A stretch of 64,000 nucleotides of DNA, taken from contig JAXBDG010000002.1 in assembly GCA_036320915.1 (NCBI GenBank), positions 1,798,001 to 1,862,000 on the forward strand, read 5' to 3'. Within the stretch, counting starts at the first letter, position 1. The number at the start of each line of letters is the position of its first letter. Of the stretch, positions 24,619 through 34,980 are shown in pieces. Origin of the DNA: Linnemannia elongata (taxonomy: Eukaryota > Mortierellomycota > Mortierellomycetes > Mortierellales > Mortierellaceae). The notes under the pieces were generated by a model. The model ran no database searches. It worked only from the letters and a program-made list of their open reading frames with translations, and had not been told where the DNA came from. Position numbers and translations under genes: made by a program.

Positions 24619-26145
24619 ATGCTCTCGCACGAGTCTCTCATCAACATCACGTTTAATCAGGTAGCACACTTGCTATCCAATGTTGGCACGCTCAAGTCCG
24701 AACCAGAAGGCAGCGAGGAACAAACGGAGTTCGCCAAGGTTTCTAAGCTATTCTATGACTCCATGATGTTTCGGAGCTTGTACAGTTACTAGAATGGTGC
24801 CCGCGGCTTCGCTCGCGGTTTCATTTTTTCTTTTTTTTGCATGGCGATCGACCACGGCTTCGCCGCGTCCAATCACCATTTTTCCCACCCCATTACTTTC
24901 AAAGAGACTCTGCGACCCCACAATTCCGTTTTTTTTATTATGTCTTGAAGCACGCAAAGTCACCGCCTCTCTGGTGTAAAAAAATTGAACTCTTCACCCT
25001 TCACTCTTCACTCGTCCTCCCTGGTGCTATAGTGCTGTACACATACGAATGACAGGCGTAGTTGTCGTTTGGGTTCTGGGTCTTTCACTTGGTCGACATG
25101 TCAACTGAGCAGAAGTTCCACAATACTTTTATTTGCGGGTTTCCTGGGTGTCAACATGGAAAGCTGAGTTCCTATGCCACATGGGAATTCTTTCTCTGCT
25201 ACCTTCACTGCCACTTTTTTCATCTTCCTTTACCTTTTCATGCCTGCTTCTCGCAATCGTCGATATGTCATCACCCCTACGCCCCCTGCTTCTTGTATGG
25301 AAAGGATGAGTGCTGCACATGTGTGTTTGTATCTCGGTCACAAATTTGCCTTTCCCTTCCCGTTGAGATTCATCCAACAAATCTTTTGTCAGTTGCAATG
25401 GTGGGGGTGTAGGTGAATATAAGAGGGAGACGGCGAGTGGGAGAGCATGTCAGTGACAGCTTAGGTAGGTATGATTAAAATGAGTGTAGCAGAGGCAGGT
25501 AAATGATTAATTTGAGGTTGGAGCTTGATGAAGAAAAAAAAATAGAAAAGAAGAGACAAAAATGCGAGCAACATGGGATTACTTTAACGATGTAGCTACC
25601 ATCACTGTCTTCATGAAAAACAGCTACCGCGGCCCAAAAAAAAAAAAAAAAAAAAAAGCGAGGGAGAAGAGAGCGAAGAGAGAAAGAGAGAGAAAATAAG
25701 GAAACGCCTCTTTGTTTATCTAATATTGGTCCCCTTTCCTTTTTTTTGAATTTTTCTTGCATTGATGCCCTTCGCTCTTTCCTTTCAAAATTTACTTCAC
25801 GGTGGCCCTTCCTTGGATTTTTTTAACACCAGGTAAAAAATACATATGTTCATTGACGGGCAGCGTCGACTCGTTGACCTTTGGTGATCGTTTCCACGGC
25901 ACCTGATGCACCTACTAATAGAGGAAGAGGAGGAGGACGAAGAAGCGATTGCATTGGGTGTGGTGATAGCTCTATTGACATGAGGCGAGGAAGGAGAGGA
26001 GGGAATGATAACAGTATATTTTGAGGCGGCCGCACACCAGATGAGGGTAAGAGAAACACGGTGAGTGGGAGGCATGCTGACTGGTGAGATATGAATATGA
26101 AAATTGAAGTTGTGGCAGATGTAAGGTTGTAGTTGAGGAAACAGG

Positions 26146-26181
<36 letters not shown>

Positions 26182-27955
26182 AAAAAATCCAAGAAAAATC
26201 CTAGCCGCGAGACGTTTTAAAGTCGTTAGAGGAGGAAATAATGTTGCTGGAAGATTCTAGAGTACACGCACTCTTAGTTAGCGCTTTGCTTGGTCGCTTG
26301 CTTTCTAGGGGACATGCAATTTTGCTTAGTTAACACCAAGGGAAGGTTTGGAAATTTAGTGGCGTTCGTCAGTTGCACGCCCTTCATCAATAGATGCAGT
26401 AAAATCATGTGATTTACGACCGATTTGATTGAATGTGACTGCGAACTATATCAGGTGATCACAGTAACTCAGGTGACCACTACAGTCGCTTTGTAATATT
26501 AGATGCCGATGGCAGTTCGAAAGGAACGGAGGTAGAAAAGTACATTGCTGAACTGCGCGATGCATTAAACCATATTGAGTTGGTCGTTGAGTCTGTAAAG
26601 CTAACCCACTCAGGCCAATTATGAGAGTGTGATGAAGATTTATACTTTTCGGAACATATGCTTAGACGCTACAGAAGATTGTTTGATAGGAAAGTATTTG
26701 CACCAGGATATACTGCCATAAAGGTGTCACTGGATTACCCCTGTGCAAAGAAAGTGATACTCATTTTGGCCAATGTGTTGCCTCATTTACAAGAGAGCTC
26801 TATAGTATTGCACGACATATATTTCGCCCATGACTGCAAGTATAATACAACTCGCGCAATCTTACGGAAACTCCTTCGAGAAACCAATACGATGGAAGTT
26901 GTGGATGATCTATGCAAAGTTGGGCACCACTGCATTTCGTGGAGGAATACAGCAGAGAACGCAAAATGCATCCGATACAAGGTGTATAACAAATTTGCGC
27001 AGATTATGGAGAGTGCCGAGGTGCGAAACAGTCTTGGTTCTCGCATGGAGGACTTGGTGGAGAAAGGGAACACATTTTCACAGCGGGCCAAACGATACAG
27101 GAAGTACGGTTATACTTGTGCTGAAATTACCTTTACGGTCCGTCATTGAGACCCCTCTGGGAATACCAAGACGAAATGGATGAGGCAAGCGCACTGTTAC
27201 AAGATTACCACACATATAAATGTTCTTTCGAAGCACAGTGGCAGGAACGAGTGAGATGCATTACGTCGATGGTGGCTCTACATTTCCAAGAGAGTAACTG
27301 TTTGCATATTACCATTGGTGGAATTCCGTTACCTCCAAGAAGTACAGATATATGTAGAAGAACGTTGACCCCGCCATTGTTCCGTTGTTGCTGGCTAACT
27401 ACTCCCTTAACGATAGACCTATATACTACATAAACGCAAGTGTGGGCGGCGAAGGTAACGTGGAGATTGGTGATACAGTAACATACATGCGAGAGCCAGG
27501 ATGTACTGCCATTACATTAGTTCCTGGTTCGCAAAAAGGCATGCTTCCTTCCAGGGATGCATGTCGTAGTGGTGGTATTCGTAAATTTTGCAATGTGGGA
27601 ATTGATGCATTTGACAATATCTCTATTGCCTGGCCAAAACGTGTTCATACCAACAATAGTGCCCCACTGGCAGAAATCATCGAATGTGAGGGTGATGATG
27701 TAGACACAAATGTTTTGCATATGAAGGCTATTCGGCCTTCGTAGTATATTGCAGTCGACCAAATTCTACAGCCGGGTATAGAGTCAGAGAGTTTCGCGGT
27801 GATCGTCGTTGGCATTTTATTACAAAGTGTGGCTTAAAGGTGCGCGCTGGAAAATCTTTGCATCACATCTGGAAAGAATGGCGTGTGGACCATTTCGTGC
27901 AATAAGAACGGTTCGTTCACGTGGCACTGATGACATCAAGTGCGAGCGCGTTTGA
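24619..27955 (+). pseudogene. R gene (unit 3), split by Helitron copy 2 and frameshifted
   Basis: N-terminal part at 24619-24788 (MLSHESLINITFNQVAHLL). The remainder begins at 26504. Removing 24789-26503 restores an exact codon series across the site (SLYSY then ADGSSKGTEVEKYIAELRDA). The downstream part shows all R family blocks: VLHDIYFAHDC, HHCISWR, IRYKVYNKFAQIMES, NSLGSRMEDLV, EITF, LLANYSLNDRPIYYI, REPGCTAITLVPGSQKGM, and ends DDIKCERV-stop at 27955. It has several frame breaks (near 26620, 27130, 27290, 27740). Convergent with the D relic; 18 nt separate them. Confidence 0.75.
24789..26503 (-). mobile_element. Non-autonomous Helitron, copy 2 (inverted relative to copy 1)
   Basis: Reverse complement of copy 1 over its full length. 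It has the same TC start (at 26503), CTAG end (at 24789) and A/T insertion site. It is shorter by 30 bp, mainly in poly(A/T) tracts. The insertion splits the R gene precisely. Because two inverted copies lie 2.4 kb apart, the pair could be mistaken for long terminal inverted repeats of one element. Confidence 0.88.
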
Positions 27956-27973
27956 TATGACAGATCTTTCTGT

Positions 27974-29198
27974 TCATACACTGGCTGCGATATCATCGCC
28001 TTTGTTTGACATTTGTTCATCATCATCTGAAACAACATCCAATCCCAGAAAGTTCTCCTGTAGCCTTAGCAACTCACGACCATTTTCCAGCTTGTTTTGC
28101 ATTGTAACTGTTTGTGTTAACCCGGAACAAGTTGCTTCTCTTGTGGATAATCCACTCTTTCATTCATCCAGGCAACTCTTCGATATTCATAGCCTGAGCA
28201 AAGTTGCGAACATTTAGCAAGAGAAGACTCAGGCTGCAAGGTTAAACTCCTTTTTGCACGCAGTTCACACAATCTCCTTGTTATTAAACTTGGTAAATGT
28301 TTTCATGAGATCCCCAAAAGTAGTCTCTGAAATGGATCGAAATCCACTAAACCTAGTATTAAAAGTGGATTCCTCTTCATAAAGTGGCTGTAGTCGTTTC
28401 TTGCGGATTGGAAAGCTCTTCTAACTGTTCTTTCTCCATAAGATCAGGTATCCGCTGTGTGTATCCACTATCAAGGGCGATACAGGCCATGCTGTCGATC
28501 TTCTTGCCAATGCCCATCTCTAGCAGCATTTTGCCATCGTTATCATCACGGCATGATGCAGATTTAGATACGAAGAGAACCATCCCATTGGCATCGATAG
28601 CATCTTGTGTTGCCAAACCTGATTTCTTGAGCTTAAACGAGTACATTGCGGCTTTATCCTCTACATATGTTGCTCGAGAATCATTACCATCCAGCATGAT
28701 TGTTACATGCTTGAATAGCTCTGGATTTTTCCAGTTGGATGTTCGAATGCGATTTTCCAAGGTTGAGAACATGGATGCAAAGCGGCGTTTAATCTCCTTC
28801 TCGAATAATGCATGCTCGGCCTTGACGAATCTGCTGTATATAACATGGAATGTAGACTTTGGCATGTACTGTGCCATGGAATCCATAGTCTCTCCAGCCA
28901 AGAAAATGTATAAACATGCAATTCCTTTCTCCATTGCATTATATGGCCCGGGGAAATAGCGTTTATTCTAAATTTTAGACAGAAAGAAAAACACCGCGAT
29001 GGATCCAAGACGCTTCTCCGACAAAGTTTTCATATCCTGTATTCTCCTAATTTGCTTAAACTCTGATCGATGAAACGTCTTGGACTTTGGACACATTGGC
29101 CAAGGCTCATCGAGAAATCCCCATTCGTACTCCAACAGCTCTTCAAACAGTCGTACAAGTTTCTTTGGCATAGGTTTATCTCCAATAGCAGTTGCCAT
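27974..29198 (-). pseudogene. D gene relic, subfamily C
   Basis: Minus-strand reading follows the split subfamily-C gene at 39621-47384. N-terminus GDKPMPKKLVRLFEELLEYE, then a frameshift near 28970, then FPGPYNAMEKGIACLY and HVTIMLDGNDSRAT with the first Asp. CIALDSGYTQ keeps the second Asp. Frame breaks follow after about 28380. It ends with a Glu/Asp tail near 27980. Inactive by frameshifts; G-to-A type changes (GHDSRA to GNDSRA) are also seen. Confidence 0.78.
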
Positions 29199-29318
29199 GA
29201 CTTTGCATTTGGCAAAATAGGGAGCTACACACAGAAAAATCTCAATTATCCCTTGATTTCACAAGCGATGGATGTTAAACAAAGGGATGGGTATAGCATT
29301 ACAACAGCCGTAATACAA

Positions 29319-29354
29319 CCTGAGACCATCGGCCAAACCAAAGCTTCACCCCCC
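29319..29354 (-). repeat. G/C-run hairpin leader, copy 2 (decayed)
   Basis: Reverse orientation. G6 arm (29349-29354 as C6 on plus) and the loop TTTGGCCGATGG are retained, but the matching C-run is lost (reads CTCAGG). Confidence 0.55.
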
Positions 29355-29711
29355 ATTGGTCTCCCATTTAGACTACATAAAAGATACATATATCATGACA
29401 CTCTTTCCGCACGTTTGTTTTTGGAATACAGCTAGATAACCCCATCCATCAGAGATTCGTTGCTTTCGTATCTGTACTCTTTTTAAAAACTCCATCCTTA
29501 TTTATATTTACTGCCACTGTATAATACGTATGACCATTGGGACCAACACGACTCCCAGTGGAGGGCATCTTGGACTGTGGGGGAACGATCACGGGTGTTC
29601 TACATCTTGTGTGCAGCCTTCAAGATTACAAAGCAACATTTATTTCTAATTGTTGGCATTCAAGACTTGAAGCAACACAACATGAGCAGCTTTTTCGGAA
29701 AATAATACAAT

Positions 29712-30597
29712 CGACAGGGGAAATCGTCTGTATCCCTAATACAATAGGAAGCACCAAAGAAGGGCGATCGCCTATAATTTCGGGCAGCTTTTAAAAAGTA
29801 GGGATACAGGAGTCAGAGGGTTTGTATAGATGGGAGTGGTGGGTAAGAAGAGGCGGATAATATGGGTGGTGGTGCAAAGGAGAGGCAAGTGGTGTTTCGG
29901 GGAGGGGGGTGGCTTTCCACTGGCCGATGCTTACGACCCCCCCTTGGTCCACTTGAGGTGTATTTGGAGATGTCTCTTGGCTGTGCAGTGCTGTCTCTGA
30001 GCATCTCCCCGGGCAGGTATTGGAACCCGCTTTTGCTGGTACAATAGACGAATCTTGAATAGTTAGCTGAGGGTAAGTTGTGGCGGTAGTCCATCAACGT
30101 ACCCCCTCCAATGTCTGAGTCCAAATTTCCAAAAAAAAAAAAAGCTCAACGCCTGCTTGAATGCAATACTTGTGGAGGAATGAGGATTTCTTGAGAATCC
30201 ACGGCCATTGTACCTTACCACCAAAAAGTTCCACCGATCGGAGCTCAAGCCAATTAACAACATGCAGCACATGAAGAAGGAGGTCATAGGCAAAATAGGA
30301 GCCATTGGTGAGCTCTTCTTTCCCACAACCCTTTGGAACAAGGTGCATTTCTCAGGTCCATACAAAGCAGTGGAGAAAGGTATTGCCTTCCTGTACTATC
30401 TTGTTTCAGGCGAGTCTATGGAGTCCATGTCTGTGTTTTTGTCGAGGTCTAGCTTCTATGAGATCCACAGAACTTTCTTCAAGACCGAGAAGAGGCTGTT
30501 TGAGAAGGAGATGACGAGATGTTTTGCCAACATGTTTTCCACGCCTGAAATCCGTATGAGGTCCGCCGCATGGGGTAAGCCACAGATGTTCAGGCAT
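29712..30597 (+). mobile_element. Type-1 leader plus truncated D gene (chimeric fragment, copy 1)
   Basis: Type-1 terminal leader (TAATACA..GGAAGCACC near 29735, CTTTTAAAAAGTAGGG near 29790, the hairpin, then the conserved GGTGTATTTGGAGATGTCTC block) followed by the first third of a subfamily-A D gene. It breaks at 30597 exactly where the GGGAGTCATCC terminus of unit 1 begins. The same chimera recurs at 50573-51470. Confidence 0.75.
29904..29943 (+). repeat. G/C-run hairpin leader, copy 3
   Basis: G6 arm, loop CTTTCCACTGGCCGATGCTT, C7 arm. One mismatch in the inner stem. Confidence 0.75.
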
Positions 30598-30620
30598 GGG
30601 AGTCATCCGGGTCCAGTATA
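30111..30620 (+). pseudogene. Truncated D gene, subfamily A
   Basis: Starts ATGTCTGAGTCC like the intact gene at 34981. An A13 run near 30130-30143 shifts the frame. The frame resumes through FHRSELKPINNMQHMKKEV and FSGPYKAVEKGIAFLYYLV to MFRHG, where it runs into the terminal repeat and stops at 30619-30621. All three catalytic acidic residues would lie downstream and are absent. Confidence 0.8.
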
Positions 30621-30781
30621 GAGGGGCTTTGCATGATGTGTGAGAGGATGCTGCATAGGTGAACATATGTTTTAAAAAGTAGGTACCGGGGATGGATGAG
30701 TCCAGGATAGAGGGGAACGTACAGTAGATCTGGGTAAAAGAAGAAAGCTATGAGAGGTTGTGCTGCATGAAAGACCTCGAA

Positions 30782-30824
30782 GGGGGGGTTGTAGCTTTAC
30801 TCTGGCTGATGCCCTCAACCCCCC
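30782..30824 (+). repeat. G/C-run hairpin leader, copy 4
   Basis: Stem GGGGGGTTG with CAACCCCCC, loop containing CTGGCTGATGCC. Part of the left leader of unit 1, about 100 nt upstream of S. Confidence 0.8.
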
Positions 30825-30928
30825 TATGGTGTTATCCATTGCTGATGACCTACGGTATATGGGTGATGTACAGGTAAGGAATGACAAATCGGCGGTATGG
30901 TAGACAAGGTGCCCCAAAGACAACAACA

Positions 30929-31210
30929 ATGCCTATTCCAGATACACATAAATCTTTGCAGCAGAATGTCGTCGCCGAATTTATCACGGACCATCGCTTA
31001 GAGACCTGTTTGTATGTGTACCTTGATGCATTCATGGATATTCACCGCGCTAACTCTCCTGACTTTGGGGAAACCTGGTGTCCACATACTATCTACTCGA
31101 TGCTGGAAAAGGTATACAAGGGTATCCGACGTGAACTCTCTGAGAAAGGACTGTTGACCAATGAAGCTGCTGGTGAGTACCTTATACGCACTGAGTCGAA
31201 GGCCACCTAA
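30929..31210 (+). CDS. S protein, unit 1
   Basis: About 93 codons from MPIPDTHKSLQQNVVAEF. An upstream in-frame ATG at 30881 exists, but the start at 30929 matches the MPVSHEKSFQQ start of other copies. Conserved blocks are HRLETCLYVYLDAFMDIHRA, EKVYKGIRREL and LLTNEAAGEYL. It is predicted helical with no known domain. The codons for AAG-GEY spell a perfect splice donor (CTG|GTGAGT) in three of four copies, so S may be the first exon of an S-R fusion instead of a separate protein. R starts 33 nt after the S stop. Confidence 0.55.
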   Translation: MPIPDTHKSLQQNVVAEFITDHRLETCLYVYLDAFMDIHRANSPDFGETWCPHTIYSMLEKVYKGIRRELSEKGLLTNEAAGEYLIRTESKAT

Positions 31211-31215
31211 GAGAG

Positions 31216-31224
31216 TTTTAAAAA
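31216..31224. promoter_or_regulatory. TTTTAAAAA palindrome at the S/R junction, unit 1
   Basis: Lies 6 nt after the S stop and about 20 nt before the R ATG. Confidence 0.5.
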
Positions 31225-31243
31225 GCAAGAATCCATTAACAAC

Positions 31244-32931
31244 ATGTCACGGTCAAAGGAGGCTATAATCAACGAGATCCTCAATAAGTACACGCACAAC
31301 CTTGCCGGCGTTGGCCAATGTGGTCGTCTTGGAGCTACCAAACGCCAGGGGTTCACACGGTTCTCCAAGACGTTCTGTGACAGTATGGTCTTTTGGGCTC
31401 CGGTCAACTCTGCCGATGAAAAGGTCAAGGGTAAGTCCATTGGCAAATATTTTGCTGACTTACGTGAAGCATTTGGCAAGGCGGATCTACCTTACGATTC
31501 CATCAAATCGCTGCATAGTGGCACTCTGCTGGACCATAAGTATATCTCAGCTGACATCCAAACCGCACATGCACAAGAGAATAGCAATGGACCATACTCT
31601 GCCGGATTTATCTCTATCATGGTGTCTCTCTACCATTGCCGTGCCAAAAAGGTGGTCATGGCCATGGTTGCCATCCTGCCTGTCCTTCGGAAGCGGTACC
31701 TTGTCCTGCATGACATCGACATGACGCATGACTGCAGGTATGTATCAACCCGGACCTATTTGGAGAGGCACTTGAAGGCTAAGGGCATTTCAACGATAGT
31801 CAACGATCGCGGACGTGTGGGTGACCATTGCGTGACCTGGTTTGCTCCTGCAGACAATGCCCAAAAAATCAGGTACAAGGTCTATAACAAGCTGGTCCAG
31901 ATGCTCGGAAGCGCGGATGTGCGAAAGAGTCTCGGCTCAAGGATGGAGAATATAGTTGCCAATCCAGATGAGAAGTTCACCAGGACTCTATTGCGCCGAG
32001 GGATCATGGCCTTTCACGGCTGGAGTTAACCTTTATGGCTCAAGGCTGCACCCTCTGGCAGTCTACCGAGATAGGACGGATGATGCGCGTAGACTTTTGG
32101 AGGGCTGCACCACGTTTGACTACAGCTATGAGCAACACTGGATAGAACGTGCTGAGCTTATAAAGGCCATGGTCGTGGTGTATATCCCTGGAAGCAAGGT
32201 CTTTGCATACTGCCACTAGTGGAACTCCACAACCCGCAAGATGTACGGCTATACGTGGTCCAAAGTTTCAGCGCCGCTTGCCATGCACCTGGTTGCCAAC
32301 TACTCGTTCAACGACCGTCCCATCTACTATGTGGAGGCCAAAGTTAGCGAGAATGGTACAGTGGAGGTCACCAAGGAGAAGATGTATGAGAGAGAGCCAG
32401 GCTGCAAGGCCAAAACATTGGTACCAGGTGGTTCCAAGGGTATGTTCCCCTCATACGCACTGTTCGACCGCGAAGTATATAAGTTTGCCGACATGGGTAT
32501 TGTACCTGTGGGCAATATCCGCATTGGATGGCCAAAGAGGCGATACCACAAGGAGAGTGCACCATTAGCTGTCCTTGTGGAGCACTGACCTGATGATGGG
32601 CAGTATGTTAAGCATATGCGGAATATGCACTCATCTACCTTTGGAACCGGCCACAATGTGCTTGAGCCAGGTCGCATATATACATACCATTGCAGCAGCA
32701 GGCCTAAAGGAGGTTCGCGGTGCCTTGTACTGGCATATAATTATGGACTGTGGTACCAGAGTTAGGGCCGGCAAGTCCCTCAGTGCCCTGTGAGAAAGGT
32801 GGCGGGGAAAATATAGGGGAACGAATGGCCAAGTAAGAATCCACCATGTGCCAAAGATGACCTTCCTTGCAGAACGCATAGTCCGCTCCAAAGGCACAAA
32901 CGACATGAAGTGTAAGCTGGTCCATAAGTAA
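31244..32931 (+). pseudogene. R gene, unit 1, near-complete with two breaks
   Basis: About 560 codons of R. N-terminal helix MSRSKEAIINEILNKYTHNL; VLHDIDMTHDCRYVSTRTYL; VNDRGRVGDHCVTWFAP; IRYKVYNKLVQMLGSADVRK; SLGSRMENIV. The frame shifts near 31990-32030 where LTFYGS follows. An in-frame TAG sits at 32217-32219, where other copies read the second Trp of CHWWNS. A further frame change is near 32585, and the end is KCKLVHK-stop. The KVYNK ... RLELTFYG spacing recalls the YdK ... RvE core of Rep_trans-type replication initiators, but this is a weak, hand-seen resemblance. Confidence 0.7.
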
Positions 32932-32943
32932 CGTACGGTAAGG

Positions 32944-32953
32944 TTTTTAAAAA
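32944..32953. promoter_or_regulatory. TTTTTAAAAA palindrome between convergent R and D, unit 1
   Basis: Perfect 10-nt palindrome, 13 nt after the R stop and 31 nt from the D stop. A bidirectional terminator/poly(A) role would fit but is not shown. Confidence 0.5.
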
Positions 32954-32983
32954 CTTGGTACATGCTGTTACAGAAATCAGGCC

Positions 32984-34192
32984 CTACAGTTCCTCGTCAT
33001 CCTCCGACATGTCCATTCCCAAGAACGCGTTCTGGAGTTCCTGTAGTTCAGATCCATTCTGTAGCCTATTTTGGACAGTCTCTACCTCGGAGTTCTGCAG
33101 GACAGGCTTATTGGTGGTTGGATAGTCGAATCCATCCTCTATCCATTCCATATGGTGGGGCAGTATATCCAGGCTGAGGTTGTTGGACATATTACGTACA
33201 TTTAGCAGCAGAAAGCACAGCCGCAACATCATGTTAACCTCCCTCTTGTCGGTGGTACGGATGGCGTCTTTATGGTTGAACTTGGCGAAGGTGGATCCGA
33301 GGTCGCCAAAGGTATTTTCAACCATAGACCTGAATCCTGCGAACATCGTATTAAAGGTAGCCTCATCCTCATCCAAGGGCTGTCCATTGCGCTTACGTAT
33401 GGGAAAACAAAAGTTGCGAATATCCAGGGTGTCCTCTTTCTCCAGGAGCTTGGGTATATGTTGTGGGTATCCACCATCAAGGCCAATGCAGTCCACCTCA
33501 TGAATCCTTTTGGCCACACCCATGTCAACCAGCATGGTACCATCGTTGTGTTTCTTACATGACTCGGACTTGGACACAAAGACCACCATGTTGTTGACGT
33601 CTATGCATACTTGTGTGCGGAGGCCTGACTTCCTGAACTTAAAGTTGTACATCTCCGACTTTAACTCCCCGTAGGTTGCCCGTGTGTCATGGTCATCCAG
33701 CAGCAGTGTTACATGCTTGAACATCTTTGGGTTGCTCCATCTGGCCGATCGCATGCGTATCTCCGGGGTGGAAAACATGGTTGAAAAGCACCTTGCCATT
33801 TCCTTGTTGAACAGGCTCCTTTCCTCCTTGAAGAACGTGCGAAAGATCTCATAGAAGGAAGACCTGGGCATGAACACCGACATGGACTCCATGGATTCTC
33901 CAGGGACAAAAAAGTATAAGAAGGCAATACCCTTTTCCAGTGCCTTATACGGACCGGGGAAGTATACTTTATTCCACAGGACCGTCAGGAAGAAGTATAC
34001 CGCAACAGCCCCCAGCTTGGACATAACCGCTAATTTCATGTGTCGCATACCCTTGATGACCTTGAACTCAGACCGGTGTGCCCTACGAGTTTTTGGGTAC
34101 ATTGGCCAGGGATCATCCAAAAAGGTCCACTCATCCTGGATAATCGACCTGAACAAATCTTGTAGATTTTCGGGAACGTTGCCGCTTGACAT
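32984..34192 (-). CDS. D protein, unit 1: DDE nuclease of the DDE_Tnp_4 (Harbinger/IS5-like) type
   Basis: Intact 402 codons, no introns. An N-terminal helical domain (LFRSIIQDEWTFLDDPWPMY, EFKVIKGMRHMKLAVMSKLG) precedes the RNase-H-like core. First Asp in HVTLLLDDHDTRATY, second in VDCIGLDGGYPQHIP, Glu in FRSMVENTFGDLG. FCFPIRKRNGQPLDEDEATF precedes the Glu, as in Harbinger nucleases. The C-terminus is acidic (GMDMSEDDEEL). Family knowledge: such enzymes cut and join DNA during transposition, and Harbinger elements need a partner DNA-binding protein. R or S may play that part (inference). Confidence 0.85.
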   Translation of the reverse strand: MSSGNVPENLQDLFRSIIQDEWTFLDDPWPMYPKTRRAHRSEFKVIKGMRHMKLAVMSKLGAVAVYFFLTVLWNKVYFPGPYKALEKGIAFLYFFVPGESMESMSVFMPRSSFYEIFRTFFKEERSLFNKEMARCFSTMFSTPEIRMRSARWSNPKMFKHVTLLLDDHDTRATYGELKSEMYNFKFRKSGLRTQVCIDVNNMVVFVSKSESCKKHNDGTMLVDMGVAKRIHEVDCIGLDGGYPQHIPKLLEKEDTLDIRNFCFPIRKRNGQPLDEDEATFNTMFAGFRSMVENTFGDLGSTFAKFNHKDAIRTTDKREVNMMLRLCFLLLNVRNMSNNLSLDILPHHMEWIEDGFDYPTTNKPVLQNSEVETVQNRLQNGSELQELQNAFLGMDMSEDDEEL

Positions 34193-34300
34193 GTTTGTGT
34201 TTTATATCCAGTAATTACCTGGTCTACCATACCGCATTTGTCATTCCTTACATGTACATCACCCATATACCGTAGGTCATCGGCAATGGATAACACCAAA

Positions 34301-34345
34301 GGGGGGTTGAGGGCATCGGCCAGAGTAAAGCTACAACCCCCCCCC
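34301..34345 (-). repeat. G/C-run hairpin leader, copy 5
   Basis: Right leader of unit 1, inverted. G9 and C6 runs as read on the minus strand, loop CTCTGGCCGATGCC, about 110 nt upstream of the D start. Confidence 0.8.
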
Positions 34346-34775
34346 TTCGAGGTCTTTCATGCAGCACAACCTCTCATAGCTTTCTTCTTTTACCCAGATC
34401 TACTGTACGTTCCCCTCTATCCTGGACTCATCCATCCCCGGTACCACCTTTTTAAAACATAGGCTCATCTATGCAGCATCCTATCACACACCTTGCAAAG
34501 CCCTTCTAACTGGACCCGGATGACTCCCACTTCTTTTGCCCAGATCTACTGTACGTTCCCTCCATCCTGGACCCATCCTGCCCGGTACCACCTTTTTGAA
34601 ACATATGCTCATAATACATGAGGAAGCACCATAGGAGTGGTCGATCGTGTATAATTTCAGGCAACTTTTAAAAAGCATGGATACAGGAGGCAGAGGATTT
34701 GTATAGATGGTAGTGGTGGGTAAGAGGAGGTGGATAATATGGGTGGTGGTGTAAAGGAGAGGCCAATGGAGGTTC

Positions 34776-34818
34776 GGGGGGGTTGTAGCTTTCCACTGGC
34801 CGATGCTTACAACCCCCC
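34776..34818 (+). repeat. G/C-run hairpin leader, copy 6 (best stem)
   Basis: Perfect 11-bp stem GGGGGGTTGTA / TACAACCCCCC with the loop GCTTTCCACTGGCCGATGCT. About 160 nt upstream of the D start of unit 2. Confidence 0.88.
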
Positions 34819-34980
34819 TTTGGTCCATTCGAGGTGTATTTGGAGATGTCTCCTGGCTCTGCAGTGCTGTCTCTGAGCATCTCCCCTGACATGTATTGGA
34901 ACCCGCTTTTGCTGGTATCATAGGCCCATCTTGAATGCTCTGGGTATGGCAGGTGTGGAGGCCTTTCTTCAACATACCCA

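Larger units (their letters stand above)
24060..29400. mobile_element. Degenerate S-R-D element (unit 3), subfamily C type
   Basis: Gene order S(+), R(+), D(-) between a hairpin leader at 24105-24148 and an inverted, decayed hairpin at 29319-29354. This repeats the layout of the better-preserved units. R is split by a Helitron, and D and R carry frameshifts. Without the Helitron the unit would be about 3.6 kb. Outer ends are approximate because the terminal leader is diverged. Confidence 0.7.
30598..34528. mobile_element. S-R-D element, unit 1 (best delimited copy, 3.9 kb)
   Basis: Bounded by inverted 20-nt termini GGGAGTCATCCGGGTCCAGT (30598-30617 and complement at 34509-34528). Behind each terminus lies the same leader of about 300 bp (GGATGCTGCATAG, the TTTTAAAAA palindrome, GGTACCGGGGATGGATGAG, the hairpin, GACCTACGGTATATGGGTG). 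Inside are S(+) and R(+) converging on D(-). D is intact; R is broken. No matching target duplication was seen at the ends (cat versus act), and the left flank is a broken D gene. Confidence 0.82.

Noticed and set aside
20627..26503. 1.7-kb inverted repeats read as terminal inverted repeats of one large transposon enclosing a D relic and S
   Set aside because: Each repeat has complete Helitron ends and its own A/T target site, and the right one splits an R gene precisely. They are two separate insertions.
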